Positions 16,019 through 25,202 of a stretch of 64,000 nucleotides of DNA are shown piece by piece. This stretch comes from an uncultured Collinsella sp. (lineage in GTDB: Bacteria; Actinomycetota; Coriobacteriia; Coriobacteriales; Coriobacteriaceae). The translations under genes were made by a program, and so were the position numbers. Position 1 is the first letter of the stretch, and every line of letters starts with the position of its first letter. The notes beneath the pieces were generated by a model. It was not told the origin of the DNA and ran no database searches. It saw nothing but the letters and a program-made list of their open reading frames with translations. The stretch covers positions 1 to 64,000 of the forward strand of contig CABUZK010000006.1 of NCBI GenBank assembly GCA_902496115.1. The letters are read 5' to 3'.

Positions 16019-17931
16019 AGGGCAGGGACTTTCGGCTCATCGTCGAGCTGCGGAATGGTGCCCACCACGTTGTCTGCCAGCCAATTCATCTCGACAATCT
16101 GCGTGCTCGGCAGTGGGGGAAAGCCTTCGATCTGCACCACGCCGTCTTGGCTATGGAGCTCGCCGCCAAATGGATTGATGGAGCCCTGGACGATGCCATT
16201 GCGGAGAAGCTGAACAAGCTTGCGCGTCTGATAGGGCAGGCCCGGAGCGTAGCGAATATCGATAACGCCCGAGCTCATGCCGTACCAGTAGTTGACGGCG
16301 CGAACCTGTCTGTCGTCACTGGTCTCATCCCAGGTGCCATGCAGTAGGCTTCGCACGATAAGCTCGTAGTATCGGCCCCAGTTCCATACCGGCATGGCGA
16401 TGCCGACGACCTTGCCATCGACCAGACGGTGGAGTCCGTAGGCTGTGGGGTCCTCCAGCGACTTGGACATGTCGGCGCCGGTCATGACGCTCACGCCTTC
16501 GCGGCACATGGCCTCGGCAAGGCCACCGGCGGGCACATCGCCCCAGGTCAGGATAATTTGCGCACGGGGGTCGAGTAGCGAGGCTCCAATCGCAAAGGCG
16601 TTGATCTCGCTGAGTGCGCCCGAGGCGAAGACCGACGCGTGGTAACCGATGCGGTGGTTGTCCGCCATGCTGGCGGCAAGGGCGCCCAGGAGGAACTTGG
16701 CCTCGTACATCTTGCCAAAGTACGAACGGACGCTTTGATGGGGAAGGCCGATAGAGCAGTTGAGGAACCGAACCCGGGGATACTCAACGGCAGCCCTGAG
16801 CGTGTATTCCATCAGGCGGTGCGAGGTCGAGAAGATGGCGTTTGCCCCATGTTTGACAGCCGTTTCCACGGCGGCGTAGAACATGTCCGGATCGTGACAG
16901 TCCTCGAACGCCTCGGTGCGCACGATACCGTCAAAGTGCTCATCGAGATACTGACGCCCTTGGTCGTGCAGGCTGTCCCAGCTCGACGTCGCACGGGGGA
17001 ACTCATGGATAAAGGCGATGCGCAGGGGGTTAGCCGCCGAATAGACGGTCTTGCCCATAAAGAAGTTAAGCACGCCGGAGGTGGACTTGGCGGGCGTCTC
17101 CTCCTCGTCGACGCTCGGTGCTTCGACAAGATCGACCTTGTCCTCGTCATTTTTGCCGGCAATAACCAGCTCGCGCCAGATCTTGCACAGGCGGTTTACG
17201 ACTATATCCGTCGGCGTATCCAGCAGGCGGTCCTGGTTGTACACATTGAGGTAGACGAGCATGGCGTCGGCGGGCGTAATGTCCAGGTGGTCGCCGCCTG
17301 CGCGAAGGTAGGCGCGCTTAAAGAGCAGAAAGGTGTGGCGCAGGTAGTCGACCTTTTTCTGCGGCCATTTTTCGATAAGGTTCTGACCGAGCATCTTGGC
17401 GAGCGTCTCGTAGCTTCCCTCACGCGAGAACTCAATCTCGTATAGGGGGCAGACGCGCCAAAACGCGCAGAACTCGCCGTACAGGCGGCTTTCGACGGAA
17501 TCCCATTTGCCGGGGTAGAGACGGGTGACCTTGGCCGAAACCGTCGGGGCGTCCAGGAATTTGAGGACACTGACGCGTTTGTTGCCTTCCTGGACATAGA
17601 ACCGATGCATGAACTCGGTGACGATGATGGGGTCGCGATAACCCTCGGTTACCTGGATGTCGTAGAGGTTGGACCACTTGCGGGCGAACTCGGTGCCAAA
17701 CGGCAGCAGGGGCATAAAGTTGCATGAAAAGGCGGACTGACGGCCCTTGGTAACCGTACCGACGACCATTTCGAGCGGAATGTCTCTCAGGCCGACATTC
17801 TCTCGCTGGCCTAAGGGGAGCTGGGCAACCAAGCTATCGAGGTCCGTGAGGTACGGATACTCGCTTTGACTAATGGCGCGTCGACGTCCTTGCTCGCCGC
17901 GCTTGCGTGCTTGACGGTAGGCCTCTTCCAT
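16015..17931 (-). CDS. Cytosolic protein fusing a ParB-like domain to a BMP/PnrA-type binding domain
   Basis: 638 residues. Residues 55-125 resemble a ParB/sulfiredoxin-like fold (IPLEMVVGTVTKGRQSAF... FMHRFYVQEGNKRVSVLKFLD). Residues from about 300 form a BMP/PnrA periplasmic-binding-type domain (PLRIAFIHEFPRATSSWD, AIFSTSHRLMEYT, FGKMYEAKFLLGALAASMADNHRIGY, GIAMPVWNWGRYYELI). BMP proteins normally bind nucleosides outside the cell, but this protein has no signal peptide or lipobox, so it is probably a cytosolic sensor. It is coupled to the downstream phosphoesterase. A GGGACAGG repeat separates it from mscS. Confidence 0.75.
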   Translation of the reverse strand: MEEAYRQARKRGEQGRRRAISQSEYPYLTDLDSLVAQLPLGQRENVGLRDIPLEMVVGTVTKGRQSAFSCNFMPLLPFGTEFARKWSNLYDIQVTEGYRDPIIVTEFMHRFYVQEGNKRVSVLKFLDAPTVSAKVTRLYPGKWDSVESRLYGEFCAFWRVCPLYEIEFSREGSYETLAKMLGQNLIEKWPQKKVDYLRHTFLLFKRAYLRAGGDHLDITPADAMLVYLNVYNQDRLLDTPTDIVVNRLCKIWRELVIAGKNDEDKVDLVEAPSVDEEETPAKSTSGVLNFFMGKTVYSAANPLRIAFIHEFPRATSSWDSLHDQGRQYLDEHFDGIVRTEAFEDCHDPDMFYAAVETAVKHGANAIFSTSHRLMEYTLRAAVEYPRVRFLNCSIGLPHQSVRSYFGKMYEAKFLLGALAASMADNHRIGYHASVFASGALSEINAFAIGASLLDPRAQIILTWGDVPAGGLAEAMCREGVSVMTGADMSKSLEDPTAYGLHRLVDGKVVGIAMPVWNWGRYYELIVRSLLHGTWDETSDDRQVRAVNYWYGMSSGVIDIRYAPGLPYQTRKLVQLLRNGIVQGSINPFGGELHSQDGVVQIEGFPPLPSTQIVEMNWLADNVVGTIPQLDDEPKVPAL

Positions 17932-17985
17932 GATGTTGCTCCCTTAGTCGTTTAAACAACTATATGAACCATGGTACCACGAATG

Positions 17986-18026
17986 AAAACCACCACAAAG
18001 GTGCCTGTCCCCTTTGTGGTGGTTTA
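17986..18026 (-). repeat. GGGACAGG hairpin repeat, copy 2
   Basis: Arms AAAACCACCACAAAGG and CCTTTGTGGTGGTTT enclose TGCCTGTCC, so the GGGACAGG core is on the minus strand. It overlaps the mscS stop codon and may serve as its 3' end. Confidence 0.85.
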
Positions 18027-18791
18027 GGCAATGATGGGGGCGATGGCGCGGATGCAGGCGTCGGCAGCGGTGAAAGTGGTGCTGTCGTCGCTGACGATAA
18101 AGATGATCTTGCCCTTAATGCCAAAGTCGCCGATCTCGCTAAAGAGCACATACGGCTCCTTGTCAAAGCCCGAGATGGGAAGCACGGCGGCCTTGGTGGC
18201 GCTGGTCAGCTCGTCTGCCAGCGCGTCGAGCGAGGCCCACTTGGACGTGTCCTTTACGGCAACGGGCACAGCCACGCGCCCAAAGGGCATCAAATGCACG
18301 AGCGTGTTCTTGGAGATGTTGGAGTTGGGGACGATGATGGTCTGCCCGCAGGCATCTTCGATGGTCGTGTGGCGCCAGGTGATGTCCTGGACCACGCCCG
18401 ACACGCCGCCGACCTCGATATTGTCGCCGGGCTTGATGATGCCCATAAACGTCACCTGCATGCCGCCGATAAGGTTTGAGAGCGTGTCCTGGAAACCCAG
18501 AGAGATGGCGATGCCGCCGACGCCAAGAGCGGCGACGAGCGCGTTTGCGTTAATGCCAAAGCAGTTGTCGAGGATAAAGCTGCCGCCGATCATCCAGATG
18601 ACGGCGCGTGCGATGTTGATGAAGATGCTCGATGCCGGAAGCGGGTTGTCGTCGCGATTGAGCAGGTGACGCAGGGTCTTGGATACGACCTTGGTGGCGA
18701 CGGCGGTGCCTATCGCCAAGATGACGGCCCAGATGATGTTGTGGACCCACCGTTGCTCAAAGAAATGAAGAATCGGCTCAAACAATTCCAT
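18024..18791 (-). CDS. MscS-family small-conductance mechanosensitive channel
   Basis: Membrane channel that opens under turgor stress. 255 residues: a membrane helix near 18-38 (IIWAVILAIGTAVATKVVS), a second near 58-78, the pore helix TM3 (VAALGVGGIAISLGFQDTLSNLIGG), then the beta domain (GDNIEVGGVSGVVQDITWRHTTI, VPNSNISKNTL) and a C-terminal alpha/beta domain. Its start is preceded by GGAGGTTTTCCCTAC. It stands alone between two repeat/terminator elements. Length and motifs fit the simple MscS type (E. coli 286 residues). Confidence 0.9.
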   Translation of the reverse strand: MELFEPILHFFEQRWVHNIIWAVILAIGTAVATKVVSKTLRHLLNRDDNPLPASSIFINIARAVIWMIGGSFILDNCFGINANALVAALGVGGIAISLGFQDTLSNLIGGMQVTFMGIIKPGDNIEVGGVSGVVQDITWRHTTIEDACGQTIIVPNSNISKNTLVHLMPFGRVAVPVAVKDTSKWASLDALADELTSATKAAVLPISGFDKEPYVLFSEIGDFGIKGKIIFIVSDDSTTFTAADACIRAIAPIIA

Positions 18792-18834
18792 GTAGGGAAA
18801 ACCTCCTTATGATCGTCCAACCATGATACCCACC

Positions 18835-18869
18835 AAGAAGCCCGTCCGATCAAATTCGGACGGGCTTCT
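18835..18869 (-). terminator. Terminator between the 5'-nucleotidase locus and mscS
   Basis: AGAAGCCCGTCCGA pairs with TCGGACGGGCTTCT. It lies after the minus-strand nucleotidase stop and ahead of mscS. Confidence 0.7.
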
Positions 18870-18920
18870 GTGCTCGATATAAGGTTTACGCGGCGGGGCT
18901 GTAAGGCCCGGCGGTGTAGC

Positions 18921-20945
18921 TTAGCGTCGACGCTTCCAGATAATGCCGAGCATGATGACGATGATGCCGCCGATAAGGCACGCGCCAACTACTGCCAGCG
19001 TGCGGTCTCCCGTTGTGGCAAGCTTACCGGTCGTCTTCTTGGTGATGACCTTCGTGGCCGTCGTGTCCGTCTTAGGCGAGGGCTTAGGCGTCGGGGCCGG
19101 TGTGGGCGTGGGGTCCACGGCAGCGGAGCCAAAGCTGATGGTGCCCGCGAGCGAGGCCATCTTGCTCTCCCAGCTGTCCTGCCCGATCAGTGCCCTCAGC
19201 GCCGCCTCGCACGTGCCCCACTCGGTGTACTTGGTGGCGTGTGCAAAGGTGGGAAAATCGGTCGTGTTGGTAATGATGTAGTTGTTGGTGGCGACGGTAT
19301 AGGTCTTGGCGGGGTCGAGCGTGCTGCCGTCTTTGGTGAGTGTGGCACTCACAATGCGCTTGCCTTCGGGCTGCGTCCAATCAATCGTCACGTTGATGCC
19401 GCCAAAGGAGAGAACGCTGCCAGAGTCATCGCGCCACTTGTACTTGTCTTGCGCCTCCTGCTCGGTATGGCCGACTGCCACATAAGCCTGCTGAAGCTCG
19501 TAGCTGTCATTGCAATCGTCGCTGATTTGTAGCGAGTGCTCGAGCGCTGCGAGGAAGTCCGCGCCGGTCATGGTCCAGGTCTCCACGGTGTTGCCGTAGG
19601 GCGAGATGGCGATGACGTTGCCGGCGGTCACGTTGCCCGCCGCGATGCCGCCGCGGATGCCGCCAGCGTTTTCGATAGCGAGGTCCGCGCCCGTCAGGGC
19701 AAGATAGGAGCCGCAAATCACGTGGCCGATGGTCTGGGCCTTGGTGGTGTCGCCCTCATTGCTGGGGCGGAAATCGGTGGTGCGCACCATTTCCCAGCCA
19801 TGCGTGCCTGCGGCGTCCTCGCCGTAGAAATAGTTGGTGGTGGATGTGCCGAGCACCTTGTTCGATTCGTTTTCAAAGTCCTCGTCGAGCGGCTTGATCT
19901 TGTTGCGGACGGCTTCAAGGCGGCTTTGGTAGTCGGAGCCCTTGTCGGGGTCTGCCAAAAGGTCGTTGACGTTCTTGGCGGTGTAGAGCTTCTCGTTGCT
20001 GCCGTCTGCAGGGACCGTGACCGTGTCATCGTCGGTCGTCTCGGTGCCATTCGTGTCGTATTTGTACGGAATGGAAAGCAGTCCTACCTCGGCAAAGGCA
20101 CTGCCCGCCTCGACAACGTGGATTGTCTTGCCGTCGGCTCCCGTCACCTTCTCGTTAAGGTTGATGTGCTCGTGGCCTGCGATAAGGGCATCGACGCCAC
20201 GGAGTCGCGTGGCAAAGGTCTTGGCGTCGAGCGTGTGCGCGATGCACACAACAACATCGCAGCCCTCCTTGCGCAGCTGCTCTGCCTCGGCATTGATGGC
20301 GTTCGCGGCACTCGAGAACGACGTACCCGCGACCAGGTTCGCGCGCAGCGAGGATTCCAGCGACTCATCCATGGCACCCACGACGCCGACCTTGATTTTT
20401 TAGTCGAATGTGGATTGATCCTCGCTATCCTCCCAGGTGCGATCGAGCGTCTTCGTGATGCTCGAGCTCCATACGCCGCTCGTAGACTTCGCGTTCGCGC
20501 AGAGCATGGCGAAGGGCGTGCCGGTGGTGCTGTAGCCGGTCATGGCGCGGAGTTTGTCCGCGCCGTAGCTCCAGTCGTGGTTGCCTGGCGTGGTCGCGTC
20601 GTAGCCGTCGGCGTAGAAGGTGTCCATGAGCTCGGCGATGCTCTTGCCCTCGCTCATGGTGGCGAAGGACTGTCCGTGGAAGGTGTCGCCCGCATCGAGC
20701 AAAAGATCGGGGGCGCTGTTTTGGGCGCTATAGAGAACCGCCAGTCCGTCAAAGCCCACAGTGCCGGTGCCCTTGCTTGCGTTGTAGCTGTACTTGTAGC
20801 TGCCGTGGATATCGTTGGTGTGCATGACGGCCACGGAGCCGTCAATAGCGGCGGGCAGGTTTCCCGCGAAAGCGAGGCTTGGGATGCCTGCGAGCGCGCC
20901 GGCAAACAACGCGGCGGCCAACGCAAAGCGGGGGAGTCTTTTCAT
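18921..20945 (-). pseudogene. Cell-wall-anchored 5'-nucleotidase interrupted by an in-frame stop
   Basis: One reading frame of 674 sense codons, broken by a TAA at 20400-20402. The 5' part (20400-20945) has a signal peptide (RFALAAALFAGALAGIPSLA) and the metallophosphoesterase motifs HTNDIHG, DAGDTFHG and GNHDW. The 3' part (18921-20381 and the codons before it, same frame) has CIAHTLD, IAGHEH, the 5'-nucleotidase C-terminal domain, a Pro/Thr-rich wall spacer, a LATTG sortase motif, a membrane helix and RRR. Intact homologues release nucleosides from extracellular nucleotides. The stop lies before an A-run (CTAAAAAATC) and separates the metal ligands of one active site, so the gene is likely inactive unless read through. 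A sequencing error is possible. Confidence 0.8.
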
Positions 20946-21009
20946 GGCAGTTTCCTTAGTCCTTAGCCAGAATGTCTGGTTGAATATCGGATTATCGACA
21001 TAATATGCG

Positions 21010-21049
21010 AAAACCGCCGCAAGGGCGTCTGTCCCTTTGCGGCGGTTTT
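21010..21049 (-). repeat. GGGACAGG-type hairpin repeat, copy 3
   Basis: Arms AAAACCGCCGCAAGGG and CCCTTTGCGGCGGTTTT enclose CGTCTGT. The minus strand reads GGGACAGACG. Arms differ from copy 1 (CGCCGC for CACCAC) yet remain paired. Confidence 0.8.
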
Positions 21050-21064
21050 GACGTTTGCGCAGAT

Positions 21065-21106
21065 AAAACCCACCAAAATAAACCTGTCCCTTTTTGGCAG
21101 GTTTTA
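21065..21106 (-). repeat. GGGACAGG hairpin repeat, copy 4
   Basis: AAAACCCACCAAAA pairs imperfectly with TTTTTGGCAGGTTTT around TAAACCTGTCC. The mismatches are G-U pairs on the minus strand. The right arm overlaps the stop codon of the ABC ATPase gene. Confidence 0.8.
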
Positions 21107-21898
21107 GCTCAGCAGCATGCGGTCGTTGGCGAGCTCGCCTCCCGAGACCTCCTCGAACTTCTGCAGCAGGTCGGCTACGGTGAGCGACTTCTTCTCATCG
21201 CCCGCCACGTCGTAGATCACGTGGCCTTCGTGCATCATGATCAGACGGTTGCCCAGACGGATGGCGTCGTTCATGTTGTGCGTGACCATGAGCGTGGTCA
21301 GGTGGTTCTCGTCGACGATCTCCTCGGTCAGGTTAAGCACCTTAGAGGCCGTCTTGGGGTCGAGGGCCGCGGTGTGCTCGTCGAGCAGCAGCAGGCGCGG
21401 CCTGGTGAGCGTGGCCATCAGCAGGGTGAGTGCCTGGCGCTGGCCACCCGAGAGCAGGCCGACCTTGGCGTTGAGACGCGTGTCCAGACCAAGGTCCAGG
21501 CGCTTGAGCAGCTCGACGTACTCATCTTTCTCGGCCTTGGTGACGCCCCACGAAAGGCCGCGACGCTGGCCGCGACGCTTGGCGAGGGCCAGGTTCTCGG
21601 CGATCTGCATGTCGGCAGCGGTACCGCGCATGGGGTCCTGAAACACGCGGCCCAGGTACTTGGCGCGCTGCGACTCGCTCAGGCGCGAGATGTCGGTGCC
21701 GTCGAGCTCAATAACGCCCGAATCGAGCGGGTACACGCCGGCGATCATGTTGAGCAGCGTGGACTTGCCGGCGCCGTTGCCGCCGATCACGGTTACAAAG
21801 TCGCCGTCATTCAGGGTGAGGTCGACGCCGGTGAGCGCGCGCTTCTCGGTGACGGTGCCCTTGTTAAAGGTCTTCTTGACGTGCGAGAGCTTAAGCAT
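21104..21898 (-). CDS. ABC transporter ATP-binding protein
   Basis: 264 residues from ATG 21898 (MLKLSHVKKTF...). It has Walker A GGNGAGKST, Q-loop FQDP, signature LLSGGQRQA, Walker B LLLLDEHTA and the switch histidine in VTHNM. The ATG at 21907 is an alternative start; longer frames are read from permease coding sequence. It overlaps the permease stop by eight bases. With the permease and lipoprotein upstream it forms an importer of the ABC_sub_bind/TrpXYZ type, probably for an amino acid or similar small molecule; the substrate is not visible from sequence. Confidence 0.92.
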   Translation of the reverse strand: MLKLSHVKKTFNKGTVTEKRALTGVDLTLNDGDFVTVIGGNGAGKSTLLNMIAGVYPLDSGVIELDGTDISRLSESQRAKYLGRVFQDPMRGTAADMQIAENLALAKRRGQRRGLSWGVTKAEKDEYVELLKRLDLGLDTRLNAKVGLLSGGQRQALTLLMATLTRPRLLLLDEHTAALDPKTASKVLNLTEEIVDENHLTTLMVTHNMNDAIRLGNRLIMMHEGHVIYDVAGDEKKSLTVADLLQKFEEVSGGELANDRMLLS

Positions 21899-22814
21899 CT
21901 GCCTCATCCCCCTTCGTGTAGGAGCTGCGGAGCTTATAGCGCTCCCAAACCACGGGCACGCACAGGGCCACAGCGACAATCACGGCGGAGAGCAGCTTCA
22001 TGTCGTTGGCGTCCATGCCCAGCTGCAGCACGATGGCGCGGATAAGGAAGTACACCACGGAGCCAAAGACGGCGGAGGCAAGACGGACGCTAAACTGCGT
22101 GAGGCCGCCGGGCAGCAGACGGCCGAGCACCTCGCCGATAACAATGGCGGCAAGACCGATAACGATGGCACCGGTGCCCATACCAATGTCGGCATACTTT
22201 TGGCTCTGGCAGATGAGCGCGCCCGAAAGGCCGATGAGGGCGTTGGAGAGCACGAGGGCGATCATCTTGGTGGAGTTGGTGTTGACGCCCAGAGCGCGGA
22301 TCATGTACTCGTTGTTGCCGGTGGCTCGCAGCGCCGAGCCGATCTCGGTGCCAAAGAACCAATACAGGATGGCAACGATAGCCACGGCGAGCAGGATGCC
22401 CAAGATGATGGCAACGGTGGACTGCGGCAGACCGGTCATATTGCTGACGGCCGAGAACACGGTGCCTTTGGCAAGAATGGGCGTATTGGACTTGCCCATG
22501 ATGCGCAGGTTGATGGACCACAGGCTGATCTGGGTGAGGATTCCGGCGAGGATCGCAGGAATCTCAAAGACGGTGGTCAAAATGCCCGTGACAGCGCCCG
22601 CGATGGCGCCGGCGCACATACCGGCCAGCACGGCGAACAGCGGGTCGACGTTGTTATTGACGATGAGCACAGCGCAGACGCAGCCGCCGAGGGCAAAGCT
22701 GCCGTCGCAGGTCATATCGGGAATGTCGAGCAGGCGGAACGTGATAAACACGCCAAGCACCATAATGCCCCAGAGGACGCCCTGCGAAACGGCGCCCTGC
22801 AATGCAATGAGCAT
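21891..22814 (-). CDS. ABC transporter permease
   Basis: 307 residues with eight to ten hydrophobic segments, belonging to the branched-chain-type permease superfamily. The EIGSALRATGNNEYMIRALGVN loop is the coupling region that contacts the ATPase. A typical start is MLIALQGAVSQGVLWGIMVLGVFITF. The gene sits between the substrate-binding lipoprotein (203 bases upstream) and the ATPase (overlapping). It should act in the cytoplasmic membrane as a homodimer, since only one permease gene is present. Confidence 0.9.
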   Translation of the reverse strand: MLIALQGAVSQGVLWGIMVLGVFITFRLLDIPDMTCDGSFALGGCVCAVLIVNNNVDPLFAVLAGMCAGAIAGAVTGILTTVFEIPAILAGILTQISLWSINLRIMGKSNTPILAKGTVFSAVSNMTGLPQSTVAIILGILLAVAIVAILYWFFGTEIGSALRATGNNEYMIRALGVNTNSTKMIALVLSNALIGLSGALICQSQKYADIGMGTGAIVIGLAAIVIGEVLGRLLPGGLTQFSVRLASAVFGSVVYFLIRAIVLQLGMDANDMKLLSAVIVAVALCVPVVWERYKLRSSYTKGDEADA

Positions 22815-23017
22815 GCTTCATACCTCCTAGGATAGGGTGGACACGTGATTCACCATAATAGCGGTAACAATGCATAGAAGAGTTACGGACAGACGTTTTG
22901 TTTTACCTGAAACAAGCAGGGCGGACGCCGGTCTACAGCGCCCGCCCCTGTGGCTCAGATATTGAATAACGCGGCTAAAGCGCGAGCACGGGCTCTAGAC
23001 GCATGCCGCGTATGGCA

Positions 23018-23998
23018 TTACGCGTCCAGGGCGGAAAGGTCGATGCCCAGGGCCTCGGCCATTTCGTCGTTCTTGACGACGACCAGGTCCTTGCTCGAGA
23101 GGTGCTTGATCGGCATATCCTCGGGCTTGGCCTCGCCCTTCAGGATCTTAACGGCCATCTCGCCCGCGGCGTAGCCCAGGTCCTCATAGTTGATGGAGAG
23201 GGTGAACAGGCCGCCGGCCATGCACATACCCTCCTCGCCAGTCACGAAGGGAAGCTTGTTTTCCTTGCAGATCTGGCCGACCTGCGAGGCACCCGCGGCG
23301 ATGGTGTTGTCGGTGGGGGAGTACAGCGCGTCGACCTTGCCCACGGCAGACTCGACGACGGACTGAATCTCGTTGGAGCTCGAGACGGTGAAGTCAGTGT
23401 ACTCGAGGCCCAGCTTGTCGAGCTCCTTCTTGGCGGCCTTGATCTGGACGTCGGAGTTGGACTCGGCGGTGCAGTAGAGCAGGCCGACCTTTTTAACGTC
23501 GGGCAGGACCTTCTGCATCATCTCGAGCTGCTCGGCGACCGGGGTGAGGTCGGAAGCGCCCGTGACGTTGGTGCCGGGCTTGTCGTTGTCCTGGACCAGG
23601 CCGGAGGCGGCGTAGTCGGTGATGGCGCAGCCCACGATGGGGATATCGGCCGTGGCGCCGGCGGCAGCCTGCGCGGCGGGCGTGGCGATGGCATAAATCA
23701 GGTTGACGTTGTCGCCCACAAACTTGTCGGCAATGGACTTACACGTGGACTGGTCGCCCTGGGCGCTCTTTAGATCAATTTTGGCTTTAAGACCGCTTTT
23801 CTTGATGGCCTTAGTAAAACCTTCATAGGAGGCATCAAGCGCGGGGTGCTCGGTGAGCTTTAGAACGCCGATGGTGTAGTCGGAACCGGCGGCAGCGGAG
23901 CCGGAACCAGAGTTGCCGCCGCATCCGGCGAGCGGAGCGAGCGCGAGCAGGCCGGCGGAGACCAGAAGGCTCCTGCGGCTGATGGTGATGTCCTTCAT
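23018..23998 (-). CDS. ABC transporter substrate-binding lipoprotein (ABC_sub_bind family)
   Basis: 326 residues from ATG 23998, behind GGGGGT. A signal sequence (ISRRSLLVSAGLLALAPLAGC) ends in a lipobox with the lipidated cysteine at 26. The mature protein begins with a Gly/Ser linker, then YTIGVLKLTEHPALDASYEGF, IYAIATPAAQAAAG, VGLLYCTAESNSDVQIKAAK and LPFVTGEEGMCMAGGLFTLSINYEDLG, typical of ABC_sub_bind (TrpX-like) proteins. First gene of the importer operon. It is separated from the permease by about 200 bases in which I see no clear gene. Confidence 0.92.
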   Translation of the reverse strand: MKDITISRRSLLVSAGLLALAPLAGCGGNSGSGSAAAGSDYTIGVLKLTEHPALDASYEGFTKAIKKSGLKAKIDLKSAQGDQSTCKSIADKFVGDNVNLIYAIATPAAQAAAGATADIPIVGCAITDYAASGLVQDNDKPGTNVTGASDLTPVAEQLEMMQKVLPDVKKVGLLYCTAESNSDVQIKAAKKELDKLGLEYTDFTVSSSNEIQSVVESAVGKVDALYSPTDNTIAAGASQVGQICKENKLPFVTGEEGMCMAGGLFTLSINYEDLGYAAGEMAVKILKGEAKPEDMPIKHLSSKDLVVVKNDEMAEALGIDLSALDA

Positions 23999-24061
23999 GT
24001 CATTACCCCCAGTATAAAAATGGCTGGAAACACTGCACTGGGACAAAGTGCAAGTGGAACT

Positions 24062-24089
24062 ATAGTAGCGCTGATGTCCATTTTTACAA
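24062..24089 (-). promoter_or_regulatory. Promoter of the ABC importer operon
   Basis: On the minus strand TTGTAA (24084-24089) and TACTAT (24062-24067) are separated by 16 bases, about 65 bases before the lipoprotein start. A GCACT/AGTGC hairpin lies in the leader. Confidence 0.5.
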
Positions 24090-24158
24090 CAGCCTGGCGG
24101 GTTTTTTAATACAGAATCGGATGGGCGGTACGGGTAGTCGAATGGGCGGCGGAGGGCC

Positions 24159-24944
24159 TTATGCGGCGGAGGAGGCGTCGTCCTCGTCTAGGGCGGCGAA
24201 GAGCTTCTTGCCGTCGAGGAGACGTGTGGTGACGTTTCTCATTCGGCCAATCTCTACAGTACGCAACGTGTCATCGGCGCCTCGGGCGTCGTAGACCGTT
24301 CCCAGCAGATACGAGATGCCGTCTCGTTGCTTGATGGCAAAGGGACGGAGTGTCATCCGTGCTGCTTCGGTTTCGCCACGTGTCGTGACGCTCGAAATAT
24401 CAAAACTCACCGTGGTTCCGTGGTCGATGGCCTGCTCGACGAGCTCGCACGTGTCGATGCGCTTGATGGGCGTGCGTGTTGCCTTGGTAGCCTTGCTGCC
24501 TGCGCTTGGAGCGGGTTCGGGTGTATCGAGGTAGCCGCGAACGTCGGCACTCGCCATGGCAACTAAGTGCTGCGCCATACTCTTGCGGATAGCGATAGGC
24601 GTGGAGCGGTTGCGCATGACCATACCGTGGAGCCGGATGATCTCTTCATCGGTGAGCGGGCGGGTAAGAAGTTTGTAGCCCACGCCGCGTTTGTACTCAA
24701 TTTCGTATCCGGCATGGCGAAGCGCGGAGATGGCGGTGTAGATGCTGCGCCGCGCCGCCGAGATGGGCATGCGGGCGTGGTCGTCGGGATGGGCGAGGCG
24801 CCGGATCAACTCATCGGAAAGCATGGCCTTGTCCTCGCCGGTGTTTTCGCTTAATAGTTGCAGGATGCGAACGGCGCGATAGGCTGCCATCGAGGCGGCG
24901 CCTCTAGTCGTGGTGTCGTAGGTTTCAACAGCGGCTTCGGTCAT
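24159..24944 (-). CDS. WYL-domain transcriptional regulator
   Basis: 261 residues from ATG 24944, with AAAGGA about ten bases upstream (a GTG at 24953 touches that site and is rejected). The N-terminal half is a winged helix-turn-helix (YRAVRILQLLSENTGEDKAMLSDELI... SIYTAISALRHAGYEIEYKRGVGYKLL). The C-terminal half (VSFDISSVTTRGETEAARMTLRPFAIKQRDGISYLLG... TVEIGRMRNV) fits a WYL ligand-sensing domain. The target genes are unknown. An inverted repeat at 25062-25124 upstream may be its operator. Confidence 0.75.
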   Translation of the reverse strand: MTEAAVETYDTTTRGAASMAAYRAVRILQLLSENTGEDKAMLSDELIRRLAHPDDHARMPISAARRSIYTAISALRHAGYEIEYKRGVGYKLLTRPLTDEEIIRLHGMVMRNRSTPIAIRKSMAQHLVAMASADVRGYLDTPEPAPSAGSKATKATRTPIKRIDTCELVEQAIDHGTTVSFDISSVTTRGETEAARMTLRPFAIKQRDGISYLLGTVYDARGADDTLRTVEIGRMRNVTTRLLDGKKLFAALDEDDASSAA

Positions 24945-25061
24945 GGTACCCACGTCCTTTCCGTTTTGGGTGGCGACGGTATGGAGCCTAGGACGTGGGG
25001 CTTTCCCAGGGGTGCAGGGCGCTCTGGGCGGTCGGTAGTCGTCGGCAAACGGCGGGTCGAG

Positions 25062-25124
25062 TTTTCAACAGCCCTGGTCAACTGACCAAAAACTTGCCAA
25101 AAGCTTGACGGATGCTGTTGAAAA
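25062..25124. promoter_or_regulatory. Inverted repeat between the WYL regulator and asnS
   Basis: TTTTCAACAGC (25062-25072) and GCTGTTGAAAA (25114-25124) form an 11-bp inverted repeat. Inside it lies the palindrome TGGTCAACTGACCA. It lies 118 bases upstream of the WYL gene and is a candidate operator. Confidence 0.45.
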
Positions 25125-25154
25125 AAGCGTCTCTCGACCGATGTCGAGAGACGC
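25121..25154 (-). terminator. asnS terminator
   Basis: GCGTCTCTCGAC pairs with GTCGAGAGACGC; on the minus strand a run of six T follows. It lies 49 bases after the asnS stop. Confidence 0.9.
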
Positions 25155-25202
25155 TTATGCGATGAGCGTTGGCGTGTGGCGACGCGAGCTAGCGTCCGAC
25201 GA

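Noticed and set aside
15347..16213. 288-residue plus-strand frame over the phosphoesterase
   Set aside because: The minus strand encodes clear phosphoesterase motifs; the plus frame has none.
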